A stretch of DNA of 64,000 bases, from positions 310,001 to 374,000 of the forward strand of contig NZ_BSNN01000004.1 in assembly GCF_030160015.1 (NCBI RefSeq). Direction: 5' to 3'. Positions 9,526 through 17,876 of this stretch are shown here, one piece after another; positions within the stretch are counted from its first letter, which is position 1, and every line of letters begins with the position of its first letter. The notes beneath the pieces are model-generated. The model saw only the letters and a program-made list of their open reading frames with translations. It searched no databases and had not been told where the DNA came from. Source of the stretch: Amylibacter marinus (lineage in GTDB: Bacteria > Pseudomonadota > Alphaproteobacteria > Rhodobacterales > Rhodobacteraceae). The position numbers were made by a program, and so were the translations under genes.

Positions 9526-10514
9526 GTTTTCAGATCCTTGGCGGATTCTGTTAGCTCGCTATACTGCCCATAGGGGCGGAAACGGTACAGGTACTCGGGC
9601 AATATCCCATCCATCGCGCACGGTGTAATCCCCAGATCGGCAAATGATTTTGCTGTGCTGTCTACCACACAATCTAGCGATAGGGTTCGCAACTGATCCG
9701 CTGATAGAATCTTGTTCTTGATCAGACCACCCGTCAGACGCTGGCATAAATCAAAGGACACAGCCTTAATCTTTGCCGCAAAGTTTGGCACCGCTATCAT
9801 CAGGCGCCTGCGGCGAATAACGCCGAGCATCTGCGCCATCAGCGCACGGTGCGATGCAACATCAGGCCCGCCCAGCTGATAAACCCCTGCTGAGGCACGG
9901 CCCAATACCGCCTGCGCGATAGCCGCCGCTACATCGTCAACATACACAGGTTGTTGCTGACTGTTGGCGCCCACAATGGGTAGAACCGGCGAAAGCCCCG
10001 CGAAAAATGCAGGGCGGTTAAAAAATCGATCCTCATTTCCAAACATCACCGCAGGGCGCATAATTACCGCAGACCTAAAGGCCGCCTTGACCAGCGCTTC
10101 TCCCGCCGCTTTGGTTTGGAAAAACCGGCTATTGCTGTGCACATCCGCCCCCAGTGCCGAGAGGTGAACCAAGCGCCCAACCCCCGCTTGTTGCGCCATC
10201 TTTGCAATGCGTTGTGCGCCATCCACCTGCACCGCATCCACATTGTTCTTGCCAAAGCAATCAAAGCTGCCGACACAATTCACCACAGCATCCGCCCCCG
10301 TCACAGCCGCCAGTGTAGAGGCATCATCGCGGATATTTGCCAAAATCGGTTCTACCTGACCAACGGCTCCGTAAGGGCGCACATGCAGGGCCTCGTTAGG
10401 ACGGCGCACAGCCACACGCACACGCCAACCCTCTTTCGCCATTCTCTGGGCAACATAGCGCCCCAGAAATCCGGAACCTCCGAAAATGGTAACCAGCTTG
10501 GGTGTAGATGACAT
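9522..10514 (-). CDS. NAD(P)-binding protein of the complex I NDUFA9-like family
   Basis: A 330-residue atypical short-chain dehydrogenase. The glycine-rich nucleotide-binding turn FGGSGFLGRYVAQRMAKEG stands at residues 10-28, followed by VRVAVRRP, the basic residues that favour NADP(H). NCVGSFDCFGKNN and HLSALGADVHSNSRF follow, and the usual catalytic Tyr/Lys pair is replaced (FFQTKAAGEALV keeps only Lys). This resembles NDUFA9-type proteins, which bind NADPH and stabilise respiratory complex I, and related ubiquinone-associated SDRs. The ATG at 10514 is used because it starts at the Rossmann fold; the open frame begins at 10568. No complex I genes are in the window, so a role in respiration is family knowledge, not context. 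Confidence 0.82.
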   Translation of the reverse strand: MSSTPKLVTIFGGSGFLGRYVAQRMAKEGWRVRVAVRRPNEALHVRPYGAVGQVEPILANIRDDASTLAAVTGADAVVNCVGSFDCFGKNNVDAVQVDGAQRIAKMAQQAGVGRLVHLSALGADVHSNSRFFQTKAAGEALVKAAFRSAVIMRPAVMFGNEDRFFNRPAFFAGLSPVLPIVGANSQQQPVYVDDVAAAIAQAVLGRASAGVYQLGGPDVASHRALMAQMLGVIRRRRLMIAVPNFAAKIKAVSFDLCQRLTGGLIKNKILSADQLRTLSLDCVVDSTAKSFADLGITPCAMDGILPEYLYRFRPYGQYSELTESAKDLKT

Positions 10515-10731
10515 GGTTTTCTCCGATAGATTTGGATAAAAAGTACCGCGCCGGCCGCTATCGAACAAGATAGAATTATCACAAAACGCGCCATGTCGCG
10601 AAAAATCAACTGAAACGCGAAATAGTGATTAAAGTCTCAATTTATGCGTGCTTATGGTGCATAATGCCCACAAAATGAATACCTTGGCGTCATAAATTTA
10701 TACAATATGTCACTCATTTCTAGGGTAACAA

Positions 10732-10759
10732 TTGAAGTTTATTTAAAATTGTCTAATCT
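10732..10759 (+). promoter_or_regulatory. Possible promoter of the small secreted protein gene
   Basis: TTGAAG (10732-10737) and TAATCT (10754-10759) with a 16-base spacer lie about 36 bases before the ATG at 10796, inside an AT-rich 280-base intergenic region. The match is moderate and unsupported by other data. Confidence 0.35.
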
Positions 10760-10795
10760 TTTCTCGCATTCACACAAGTATTAAAAGGGGATACC

Positions 10796-11029
10796 ATGAA
10801 AAAACTTATGCTTTCAGTTGCGGCGTTCGCAACTGCCTCCACCGCCGCATTCTCAGGCACACTTACCGAACCAATGGTCGAAGAAATGGTCGAAGACGTA
10901 GAAACAGGCGGCAGCAGCTCGTCTGGCATTCTGGTACCATTGTTGATTGTTGCGGCCGTAGCCGCCCTAATCGCCAGCAGCGACGACGATGATGATGACA
11001 ACTCTCTGACCAAGCGCATAACACGCTAA
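10796..11029 (+). CDS. Small exported, membrane-anchored acidic protein, function unknown
   Basis: A 77-residue protein I cannot assign a function. It has a clear signal peptide (MKKLMLSVAAFATASTAAFS, cleavage near residue 20) and a short acidic region with PMVEEMVEDVE. A serine/glycine linker leads to a hydrophobic helix (GILVPLLIVAAVAALIA, about residues 44-60), then six aspartates and a basic end (LTKRITR). Its likely topology is an exported N-terminus with a C-terminal anchor. An AAAGGGG ribosome site precedes the ATG and a hairpin follows the stop. I recall short proteins of this layout in roseobacters, usually left as hypothetical. It stands alone, convergent with the carrier-protein operon. 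The signal peptide, anchor and ribosome site make it a real gene despite its size. Confidence 0.75.
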   Translation: MKKLMLSVAAFATASTAAFSGTLTEPMVEEMVEDVETGGSSSSGILVPLLIVAAVAALIASSDDDDDDNSLTKRITR

Positions 11030-11036
11030 TCGATCC

Positions 11037-11059
11037 GGTGGCGCATAACTTGCGCCACC
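11037..11059. terminator. Shared hairpin between convergent genes
   Basis: GGTGGCGCA, TAACT, TGCGCCACC form a perfect 9-base-pair stem lying between the stop of the small secreted protein and the stop of the acyl carrier protein gene. There is no clear U-run on either strand, so it may be a weak bidirectional terminator or a 3'-end stabiliser. Confidence 0.55.
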
Positions 11060-11286
11060 TACTCTTCCATCAGTATATTGCGCAGGCTTTGCAGATTTTC
11101 CAGCGCAAGCACCGCATCGGGCGTTAACCTGCGTTCCAGTGCCTTCTCTACCGCCAAGATAATGTTCATATGGGCAATACTGTCCCATTCTGCGCTGCGC
11201 CCCAGCGCAAAACTGTTATCAATACGCGCACTTTCCACCCCCAATGCCAGAGCCAAAATTTCCACCGCCGGATCATGCTTGGCCAT
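11059..11286 (-). CDS. Free-standing acyl carrier protein
   Basis: A 75-residue carrier protein. The attachment motif is EWDSIAHMNIILAVEK, in which Ser36 would receive the 4'-phosphopantetheine arm; the following helix and the ending LENLQSLRNILMEE fit the four-helix ACP fold. It differs from housekeeping AcpP (DSLD motif), so it is a dedicated carrier. The ATG at 11286 has a GGGGGTGG ribosome site and overlaps the GNAT gene by 14 bases; the longer frame from 11331 would run deep into that gene. It is last in a ligase-GNAT-ACP operon, so the ligase probably loads an acyl group onto this carrier. The substrate cannot be read from the sequence. Confidence 0.88.
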   Translation of the reverse strand: MAKHDPAVEILALALGVESARIDNSFALGRSAEWDSIAHMNIILAVEKALERRLTPDAVLALENLQSLRNILMEE

Positions 11287-11875
11287 TGCCACCCCCTGTT
11301 TCTGAAAGAACATCATCGGCCATTTTTTCAAACAGACAGACCCCTAGGTGCTGTTGTGCCTTCCTATCCAAATAGGATTTCTGCACAAACCCTACACTGC
11401 GAAAACCCAGTCTTTTATAATTATAGATCGAGGCAAAATTGCGATCTAAGCACTTACCAGAAAAGCGCATCACTCGATCACTTTGGGCAAAGTGTTGGAT
11501 AATTTTTTGGCGCGCCTCAAAATATATATCTTGCCCCCACCACTCTTGGGCATGGATAACCACGGCCATATCTATCGTGCCACTCTCGGCCAATATCACC
11601 TGATGTAGACCCACTGCCTTGCCGATTTCCTTGGGCACCAACGCGTGATAAAAAATGCTGTGACGGTCTGGCCATTTCATTTTACGCTGCCACTGAAGGT
11701 TCGAATAACCTTGGGTGTTCATCATCAAATTACGCCTGATATCTTCGCTGTTTTGCCAATGGCGCGCCAGATTCTGGGCCACTTTTTTGCTACAAATCAC
11801 CAAGCGCAAGCGCTCTGTTTCAAGTGTTTGATGCAGGTATCGATCCGTTTCTTTCCTGTTAAACATCCTGGTCAT
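11273..11875 (-). CDS. GNAT-family acyltransferase (RimJ/RimL-like)
   Basis: A 200-residue GNAT protein. It opens with LETERLRLVIC, the usual first strand of the Acetyltransf_3 (RimJ/RimL) branch; GKAVGLHQVILAESGTIDMAVVI gives the central strands; and NFASIYNYKRLGFRSVGFVQ is the helix and strand that hold the acyl donor. The expected donor is an acyl-CoA or, given the neighbours, an acyl group on the carrier protein encoded next. The gene starts 17 bases inside the 3' end of the ligase gene and overlaps the ACP gene, so the three are translationally coupled. An ATG at 11866 is an alternative start. The acceptor is unknown; an amine on a sugar, amino acid or peptide is the family norm. Confidence 0.78.
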   Translation of the reverse strand: MTRMFNRKETDRYLHQTLETERLRLVICSKKVAQNLARHWQNSEDIRRNLMMNTQGYSNLQWQRKMKWPDRHSIFYHALVPKEIGKAVGLHQVILAESGTIDMAVVIHAQEWWGQDIYFEARQKIIQHFAQSDRVMRFSGKCLDRNFASIYNYKRLGFRSVGFVQKSYLDRKAQQHLGVCLFEKMADDVLSETGGGNGQA

Positions 11876-13277
11876 CCAATCCTATACAAAGTGCGCGGAT
11901 TTCCGAACGCACCACCTTGCCGCGATCATTGCGGGGCAGCGAGGGCATTCCAAAAATCATGCTGGGTACCGCCTCGGCGCGACATTGGGTGCGACACCAC
12001 GCTATCAAATCCGATACCGCGGTGTTCGGGCCCGCCACCACTGCCACGGCAACTTGTTCACCGGCTACCGGATCAGGTATGCCAAATGCGCAGGCCTCGG
12101 ATACATCTGGGTGGCGCTCCAACAACATGTCTATTTCCTCTGCCAGCACCTTTATCCCGGCGCGATTAATCTCACTTTTAATACGGCCAACCAGCGTTAG
12201 CTGGCCTTGGCTGATTTCGCCAATATCACCGGTGCGCAACCATTCACCATAGAAGTGCGCATTGGGATTGTCTGCGCCCTGCCAGTACCCCTGCATTATG
12301 GTTGGGCTGTTCACCAGAACCTCGCCGCGGCCTTCGGCCTTTACCCGCCCGTTCGCATACACCGCCAGCGTTCCACCCCAAGCGCGGCCAACATAGCCCC
12401 CCTGACCCTGCGCATCAGATAGTGCGCCACCAGAAATCCAGTTAGCCGTTTCTGTCATCCCATAGGTGTTAAATACCTCACCCCCACCCAGCCAATCCGC
12501 AATGTCCTGCCACAATCCAATCGACAGAGGTGCAGACCCCACATGCACCCGCGCAGGCACATTCGCTGGGCGCGGCGATATTTGTAATGCCATTTTCCAG
12601 AAGGTCGGCACCGATGAGAAAAATGAGATAGCCTGTTGATCCAGCATCGCACCAAAGCCCCCTAGCACCCTGAAACCCGGACTGGGCCACAGGATCAGAC
12701 GCCCCCCCGCCAACAGCGGTGTTAGACAGTTCCCGATCAGCCCATGGCCAAAAAACACAGGCAGGATGCACAGCGTTCGGCACAGGGTATCGCGGCCAAT
12801 TTCAGCGATGTTTAAGGATGCCCTAGAGCGCAATCCGTGTAGGCTATGGGTAACGCCCTTGGGGATACCCGTGGTGCCCGATGTCATCAGGATCAGTGCC
12901 GGATCATCCGGCCCAAGGGGTGCAGTATCGACACCGTGGGCAAGTTTCGGGAATTTCAATTCTGTTTGGCCTAGCCATGCCCCGGCATTTACGGCGCGCA
13001 CCACGCGGGATTGCTCGTCAGGCTTTAGGTTCGGGTTAACACAGACCGCCACCAACCCTACCTGCCAACACGCAAATAGTCCCACCAAAGTATCCAGCCC
13101 GCTTTTCTCGGCTATCACCACACGCGCCAAGCGCGGCAAATGCAGCGCACGCAACCCCTCAGCGGCTCTGTGAATAAGGTGAATCAACTCATCATAGCAA
13201 ACCTCGCGGCCGGTTTCGGGCTCGGCAATCTCTACGGTCGTTGGAAAATCACTGACCAGTATAGGCAAAGCACACAT
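11859..13277 (-). CDS. Class I adenylate-forming acyl ligase
   Basis: A 472-residue ANL-superfamily enzyme that activates a carboxylic acid as an acyl-adenylate and passes it to a thiol. Core motifs are complete: LILMTSGTTGIPKGVTHS (phosphate loop, near residue 142), NTYGMTETANWISG, LRTGDIGEI, VGRIKSEINRAGIKV, and the C-terminal lysine in NDRGKVVRSEI. The region corresponding to motif A4 reads PVFFGHGLIGN, without the aspartate that binds the amino group in amino-acid-activating domains, so a non-amino acid substrate is more likely (inference). The ATG at 13277 has an AAGAGGGA ribosome site; the frame extends to 13385 without a good start. With the overlapping GNAT and ACP genes it looks like a small acyl-transfer pathway rather than beta-oxidation. 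Confidence 0.85.
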   Translation of the reverse strand: MCALPILVSDFPTTVEIAEPETGREVCYDELIHLIHRAAEGLRALHLPRLARVVIAEKSGLDTLVGLFACWQVGLVAVCVNPNLKPDEQSRVVRAVNAGAWLGQTELKFPKLAHGVDTAPLGPDDPALILMTSGTTGIPKGVTHSLHGLRSRASLNIAEIGRDTLCRTLCILPVFFGHGLIGNCLTPLLAGGRLILWPSPGFRVLGGFGAMLDQQAISFFSSVPTFWKMALQISPRPANVPARVHVGSAPLSIGLWQDIADWLGGGEVFNTYGMTETANWISGGALSDAQGQGGYVGRAWGGTLAVYANGRVKAEGRGEVLVNSPTIMQGYWQGADNPNAHFYGEWLRTGDIGEISQGQLTLVGRIKSEINRAGIKVLAEEIDMLLERHPDVSEACAFGIPDPVAGEQVAVAVVAGPNTAVSDLIAWCRTQCRAEAVPSMIFGMPSLPRNDRGKVVRSEIRALCIGLDDQDV

Positions 13278-13394
13278 GACAAAGTCCCTCTTAATTCTTG
13301 CAAACCTAACAGTACCGGACGAAATTTTCCACCCAAGGCACGCATCCATGTTGACAGCAATTTTTAGGTCAGATAGGTGGGCCAAACCACCTGT

Positions 13395-13480
13395 GCCCAG
13401 GTGGCGGAATGGTAGACGCGCTAGCTTCAGGTGCTAGTGTCCTTATGGACGTGGAGGTTCAAGTCCTCTCCTGGGCACCA
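13395..13480 (+). tRNA. tRNA-Leu, anticodon CAG
   Basis: An 86-base tRNA with encoded CCA. The acceptor arms GCCCAGG and CCTGGGC pair over seven bases, and the anticodon stem encloses TTCAGGT, giving anticodon CAG for CUG codons. A long variable arm (GTCCTTATGGAC) marks a class II tRNA, and the T arm has GGTTCAAGTCC. It lies between the divergently oriented ligase operon and the downstream end of the polyamine oxidase gene. Confidence 0.96.
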
Positions 13481-13723
13481 GATATCTCATCACCAAGCCG
13501 CAGAATTCTGAATGTCCAATGACCCGTCGGCTTAAAAACAAAAGCTAACCAATTTCGCGCGCTTGGGCCATAAGGATAGCCCCATCGTCAGAGCATACGG
13601 AATTGTCTGAAGTGCGCCGGCCCTCGGCATCCCTATTAGCGAAGGGGGCCTGACCAAATCCTAACCTGAAGGGTCTTCAAACTGCGCGAACTGCTTTGTG
13701 CACTTGATTGCACACAGCGACAC
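13481..13723. other. Intergenic region without recognised gene
   Basis: These 243 bases between tRNA-Leu and the convergent oxidase gene contain no credible open frame. A TGTGCA/TGCACA inverted repeat lies at about 13696-13713, next to the oxidase stop, and could help end that operon, but lacks a U-run. No attachment-site duplication of the tRNA 3' end is evident by eye. Confidence 0.5.
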
Positions 13724-15022
13724 CTAAATTCGATCTCGCATGCCATACCACAGCATCGCCAGCACCAACAATGGCGTGCGCATATGTCGCCCGCCCGGGA
13801 AACGCGGTGTCGGAACGGATGCCATTAGATCAAAGCCTTCTTTGCGGCCCATCACCGCCTCTGCCGCCAGCTTGCCACCCATGGACGCCATGGCAACACC
13901 ATGCCCAGAATAGCCCGAGGCGCTGAAAATATTCTCATCCACATAGGCAAAGCTGGGCATGCGGTTCATAGTTATCCCTAAGGTTCCCCCCCACGCATAA
14001 TCAATACGCGCCTCAGCCAGTTGTGGAAAAATCTGCAACATCGGCTTGCGCACTTTGGATGCGATATCCTTTGGGAACCGATAACCATAAGATTCACTCC
14101 CCCCGAAAACCATTCGCCCATCTTCGGAAAACCGAAAGTAATTTACCACAAATTTGCTGTCAGCCACCGCATAATCATAGGCAATTAGCGCCGCGCGCTG
14201 TACAGAATCCAATCGCTCTGTTGCCACAATAAAATTGTTGATCGGCATCAGGCGCTCGGCCACTTGGCCTTCCAAATCTCCTAAATATCCATTGCACCCT
14301 AGGATCAAATGATCCGCTGTAATCTGGGCATCGTCGGTGCTGATACGCACCTGCGCCCCGCGCTCAATACTAAGTGCGGCGCTCTCTTCAAAAATCTTTA
14401 CCCCTGCGGCCAAGGCCATTTGAGCCAACCCAATGGCATAGCGCAAGGGCTGGATATGCCCGGCCCCTTGGTCAAGAGAGCCACCAAAATAGGCCTCGGA
14501 TCCCACCATAGCGCGCATCTCGTCACAGGACAGACAGCGAATATCACTGTAGCCATAGTCTTGGTTCAATTTTTGAACATAAGCGTGGTCAACGCGCACA
14601 TGGCGAGGGCGGTGCATTGCGTGGATGATCCCGGGCCGAAAGTTACAGTCCGGTATTTGCGACACCAAATCCTTAACCAGCTGCACGGCATCCTGCGCAA
14701 TCCCCCATAGCGCGCGCGCATCCGACCGGCCGATCATCGCTTCCAACGCGTCTTGCTCTAGCCGCTGGCCAGTGCCCACCTGCCCGCCATTGCGCCCGGA
14801 TGCGCCAAATCCGATGCGCTGGGCCTCGATCAAGGTAACGTCGTAGCCCGCCCACGCTAGATGAAGCGCGGCCGACAATCCCGTAAACCCCGCACCAATG
14901 ACGCAAACTTGTGTCTGTATCTGCCCGTGTGCCTTTGGTTGGCGTGGCAGAGGTTTTGCATCCGCCGCGTAATATGAGGCGGGGTATTCCCCCTGTTGGT
15001 CATTGGCATAGAGCAGATCCAT
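13724..15022 (-). CDS. FAD-dependent oxidase, PuuB-like (gamma-glutamylputrescine oxidase)
   Basis: A 432-residue flavoprotein of the DAO family. The FAD-binding turn VCVIGAGFTGLSAALHLAWAG is at residues 39-59, followed by GASGRNGGQVGTGQRLEQ, the extended motif shared with gamma-glutamylputrescine oxidase PuuB. The C-terminal SGYSGHGVAMASMGGKLAAE contacts the flavin. PuuB oxidises gamma-glutamylputrescine to the aldehyde with release of ammonia and hydrogen peroxide. The start overlaps the aminotransferase stop by one base, and the PuuA-like ligase and GntR regulator lie upstream on the same strand. Related DAO enzymes act on other secondary amines, so the substrate rests on context: high for polyamine degradation, moderate for the exact compound. 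Confidence 0.82.
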   Translation of the reverse strand: MDLLYANDQQGEYPASYYAADAKPLPRQPKAHGQIQTQVCVIGAGFTGLSAALHLAWAGYDVTLIEAQRIGFGASGRNGGQVGTGQRLEQDALEAMIGRSDARALWGIAQDAVQLVKDLVSQIPDCNFRPGIIHAMHRPRHVRVDHAYVQKLNQDYGYSDIRCLSCDEMRAMVGSEAYFGGSLDQGAGHIQPLRYAIGLAQMALAAGVKIFEESAALSIERGAQVRISTDDAQITADHLILGCNGYLGDLEGQVAERLMPINNFIVATERLDSVQRAALIAYDYAVADSKFVVNYFRFSEDGRMVFGGSESYGYRFPKDIASKVRKPMLQIFPQLAEARIDYAWGGTLGITMNRMPSFAYVDENIFSASGYSGHGVAMASMGGKLAAEAVMGRKEGFDLMASVPTPRFPGGRHMRTPLLVLAMLWYGMRDRI

Positions 15023-16419
15023 TACGCCGCTTTCATCAGACCTTCGGCGCGCATAATCACCAGCGTCTCATCCAGAGATTTCACCGCCAGTTCAATCATC
15101 CGGTCAATATCAGCACGCGACATGGTCAAGGGTGGCGAGATGATCATCTGATCACCCACATGGCGCATGATCAAATGGTTGGCGAAGCAGCGGTTGCGGC
15201 AGATCAGCCCCACAACGCCCACTTCAGATGCAAATTTTGCGCGCGATGCCTTATCTGGCGTTAGGGCCAAGGCCCCCATCATGCCGCATATGCGCGCCTG
15301 CCCGACAAGCGGATGCGCCTCTAGCTCTGCCCAGCGCTTGGCCAGGTAGGGCGCGGTATTCTCGCGCACATTCTCGATCAATTTTTCTTCTTCTAGAATC
15401 CGCAAGTTTTCCAACGCCACGGCACAGGAAACAGGGTGTCCCGAATAGGTATACCCATGATTGAACTCGCCAGCCTTGCCCACCACATCCGCTACCTCGT
15501 CGGAAACCATAGAGCCCCCAATCGGGGCATACCCCGACGACAGACCCTTGGCGATTGTCATAATATCAGGTTTAATACCAAAAGTTTGCGATCCAAACCA
15601 ATTCCCCGTACGACCGAAGCCGCAGATCACCTCATCCGCGATCAGCAGGATTTCATGGGCATCGCAAATGCGCTGAATTTCGGGCCAGTATGTTTCTGGT
15701 GGGATAATCACCCCACCTGCACCCTGCACTGGCTCTGCGATAAATGCCGCAACATTATCGGCCCCCAGCTCTGCTATTTTTGTCTCTAACTGGCGGGCGC
15801 GTTCCAGCCCAAATTCGGCGGGATCGGTATCACCGCCTTCAACATACCAATTAGGTTGATCGATATAATCGATATCAGGAATAGGTAGGCCACCCTGCGC
15901 ATGCATGCCCTTCATACCCCCCAAAGACGCCCCCCCCATAGTAGAGCCATGATAGGCGTTGTGGCGGCTTATGATGGTTTTCTTGGTTGGTTTGCCTTTG
16001 GCCGCCCAATAGTGTCGCACAAGGCGGATATTGGTGTCATTGGCCTCGGATCCCGAGCAGGCATAAAAGACATTGTTCAAATCATGCGGCGCCAATTCCG
16101 CCAGCTTGCTGGCCAAGGCGATAGCAGGCACATGTGTAGTCTGGAAAAAGGTATTGTAATAGGGCAATTCACGCATTTGGCGCGCCGCCGCATCGGCCAG
16201 CTCGGTGCGACCATAGCCGATATTCACACACCACAGCCCAGACATGGCATCCAGAATTTGGTTGCCCTCGGAATCCGTCAGATTAACCCCATCGGCCCGA
16301 GTAATCACCAAGGCACCAGTATCTGCCAACTCGGCGTTGGCGGTAAAGGGATGCATGTGATGGGCCGCATCCAGCGCTTGTAGCTCGTTTGTTGGTAGAT
16401 GATTTGAAATCTTGTTCAT
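15022..16419 (-). CDS. PLP-dependent omega-aminotransferase, putrescine/polyamine type (SpuC-like)
   Basis: A 465-residue class III aminotransferase that would move the terminal amino group of putrescine or a related amine to pyruvate or another keto acid. Visible are the cofactor phosphate region ACSGSEANDTNIRLVRHYW, the stacking-residue region SRHNAYHGSTMGGASLGG, the aspartate of LLIADEVICGFGRTGNWFG, and the Schiff-base lysine in DIMTIAKGLSSGYAPIGG. The length and the sequence HTFTYSGHP-like stretch (NHGYTYSGHPVSCAVALE) match the SpuC and putrescine-pyruvate aminotransferase branch. It lies ten bases after the PuuA-like gene and is coupled to the oxidase. The two enzymes may serve parallel routes, transamination versus glutamylation and oxidation. 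Confidence 0.87.
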   Translation of the reverse strand: MNKISNHLPTNELQALDAAHHMHPFTANAELADTGALVITRADGVNLTDSEGNQILDAMSGLWCVNIGYGRTELADAAARQMRELPYYNTFFQTTHVPAIALASKLAELAPHDLNNVFYACSGSEANDTNIRLVRHYWAAKGKPTKKTIISRHNAYHGSTMGGASLGGMKGMHAQGGLPIPDIDYIDQPNWYVEGGDTDPAEFGLERARQLETKIAELGADNVAAFIAEPVQGAGGVIIPPETYWPEIQRICDAHEILLIADEVICGFGRTGNWFGSQTFGIKPDIMTIAKGLSSGYAPIGGSMVSDEVADVVGKAGEFNHGYTYSGHPVSCAVALENLRILEEEKLIENVRENTAPYLAKRWAELEAHPLVGQARICGMMGALALTPDKASRAKFASEVGVVGLICRNRCFANHLIMRHVGDQMIISPPLTMSRADIDRMIELAVKSLDETLVIMRAEGLMKAA

Positions 16420-16428
16420 GGGGGTTCC

Positions 16429-17808
16429 TTATACATTCAATAGCAAATGCTGACGTTCCCACGGCGAAATCTCGCGTTGATACTCCTCCAGCTCTGCGTG
16501 TTTAATATTGCAATACATGGTACAAAACTCTTCGCCCAGAACCGCGCGGATATCATCTGCTTGCTCTAGCAAGCGTAGTGCGGCACTTAGGCTAGCGGGC
16601 AAATCTTGTTCTGATTGATAAACCTCGGTAGTGGCCGCATCGCGCGGGGCAACCGCATTCATCATGCCTAAATATCCCGCCGCCAAGCTCGCGGCCAGCG
16701 ATAGATATGGGTTGGTGTCCGCACCAGTAACGCGGTTTTCCACCCGCCGCCCAGCCGCATCGGAATGGGGGATACGCAGACCAGTGGTGCGATTATCCTC
16801 CGCCCATTCCAGATTGGTTGGCGCGCTCATTTGCGCTGCAAAACGGCGATAGGAATTCACATATGGCGCCAGAAAGGGGACGACCTCCATCAGGTGTTTT
16901 TGCGATCCACCAAGAAAATGATAGAAGGCCTCCGTGGGTGCGCCTGCCTCATCGGAAAAAATATTGCGCCCTGTCTTGGTATCTATGACGGATTGATGGA
17001 TGTGCATGGCGCTGCCTGGTTGATCGCGCATGGGCTTGGCCATGAATGTGGCATACAGCCCATGTTTCAGCGCGGCCTCTTGGATCGCACGCTTAAAATA
17101 GAACACACGATCTGCCAATCGCATCGGATCGCCATGCATCAGATTGAATTCAATTTGGCCAGCCCCGCCCTCTTGGATCACGGTGTCGATTTCTAACCCC
17201 TGTGCCTCGGCATAATCATAAATGGTATCAATCACGGCGCCGTAATCATCTACGGCCACCATGGAAAAGGGTTGTTGACGGGCGCCTTTGCGCCCTGTGC
17301 GCCCAATGGGCGCCTCGATATCCTTGGTTGGATCTGTATTTGGTTTGGTCAGATAGAATTCTATTTCCGGGGCGACGATGGGCTTCCACCCTTGTGCCGC
17401 ATAAAGATCCAGAACCCGCCGAAGCACGGTACGCGGTGCAACAGCCAAGGGTGCGCCATCGCGCGTTTCTAGATCATTAATCACCTGCATACTGCAATCT
17501 GCGGCCCACGGAACGGCACAGGCGGTGCTGATATCTGGGCGCAAAACGATGTCTTTTTCCATCCACTGGTTTTCAATATCCATATCCACATATTCGCCAG
17601 AAATTGTCTGATAGAACAAAGAAATCGGCAGAAAGAATGTCTGCTTGGGCGAGAATTTGTAATGCGGCATCGCCTTGCCACGGGACATACCCGCAAGATC
17701 TGGAATGATGCATTCCACCTCGTCTAGGTTCCGTCCATTGCGGTACTCATTGAATGCCTTTGGCAGAGCCTCGATCCAGTTTTTACTATTCACGGGTTGT
17801 CCTAACAT
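16429..17808 (-). CDS. Glutamine synthetase-like gamma-glutamylamine ligase (PuuA-like), first copy
   Basis: A 459-residue member of the glutamine synthetase superfamily. It has GS catalytic features: PEIEFYL (metal-binding Glu), EGGAGQIEFNL, the nucleotide/metal His in GSAMHIHQSV, NSYRRF, and ENRVTGADTNPYL near the C-terminus. The family member PuuA joins glutamate to putrescine, opening the gamma-glutamyl route of polyamine breakdown; a housekeeping GlnA is unlikely given sequence and context. The frame reaches a TTG at 17859, but that would sit within the promoter and operator at 17847-17876, so the ATG at 17808 is the start. First gene of the ligase-aminotransferase-oxidase operon. A second, diverged copy lies at 22639-23976. 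Confidence 0.87.
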   Translation of the reverse strand: MLGQPVNSKNWIEALPKAFNEYRNGRNLDEVECIIPDLAGMSRGKAMPHYKFSPKQTFFLPISLFYQTISGEYVDMDIENQWMEKDIVLRPDISTACAVPWAADCSMQVINDLETRDGAPLAVAPRTVLRRVLDLYAAQGWKPIVAPEIEFYLTKPNTDPTKDIEAPIGRTGRKGARQQPFSMVAVDDYGAVIDTIYDYAEAQGLEIDTVIQEGGAGQIEFNLMHGDPMRLADRVFYFKRAIQEAALKHGLYATFMAKPMRDQPGSAMHIHQSVIDTKTGRNIFSDEAGAPTEAFYHFLGGSQKHLMEVVPFLAPYVNSYRRFAAQMSAPTNLEWAEDNRTTGLRIPHSDAAGRRVENRVTGADTNPYLSLAASLAAGYLGMMNAVAPRDAATTEVYQSEQDLPASLSAALRLLEQADDIRAVLGEEFCTMYCNIKHAELEEYQREISPWERQHLLLNV

Positions 17809-17846
17809 TTTTTGAGAACCCTGCGGAATGCTGTGCAGGGGTGAAA

Positions 17847-17876
17847 TAAATATGATCAAATTATTTCAACTGTCAA
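17847..17876 (-). promoter_or_regulatory. Promoter with internal operator for the polyamine degradation operon
   Basis: On the minus strand, TTGACA (17876-17871) and TATTTA (17852-17847) are spaced by 18 bases. Between them, and touching the -10 box, lies AATTTGATCATATT (17862-17849), a 13/14 match to the perfect palindrome in the potF promoter. The site overlaps the end of the GntR gene. Likely bound by the GntR/FCD regulator encoded beside it (inference). Confidence 0.7.

Noticed and set aside
13395-13723. tRNA-Leu as attachment site of an integrated element
   Set aside because: No integrase, no second copy of the tRNA 3' end and no change in composition is visible; only position is suggestive.
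13481-13723. A structured small RNA in the gap after tRNA-Leu
   Set aside because: Only one short inverted repeat is seen, with neither a promoter nor a U-run that would define an RNA gene.
17809-17859. Upstream TTG start for the PuuA-like gene
   Set aside because: It would place translated sequence over the -10 box and operator, and no ribosome site precedes it.
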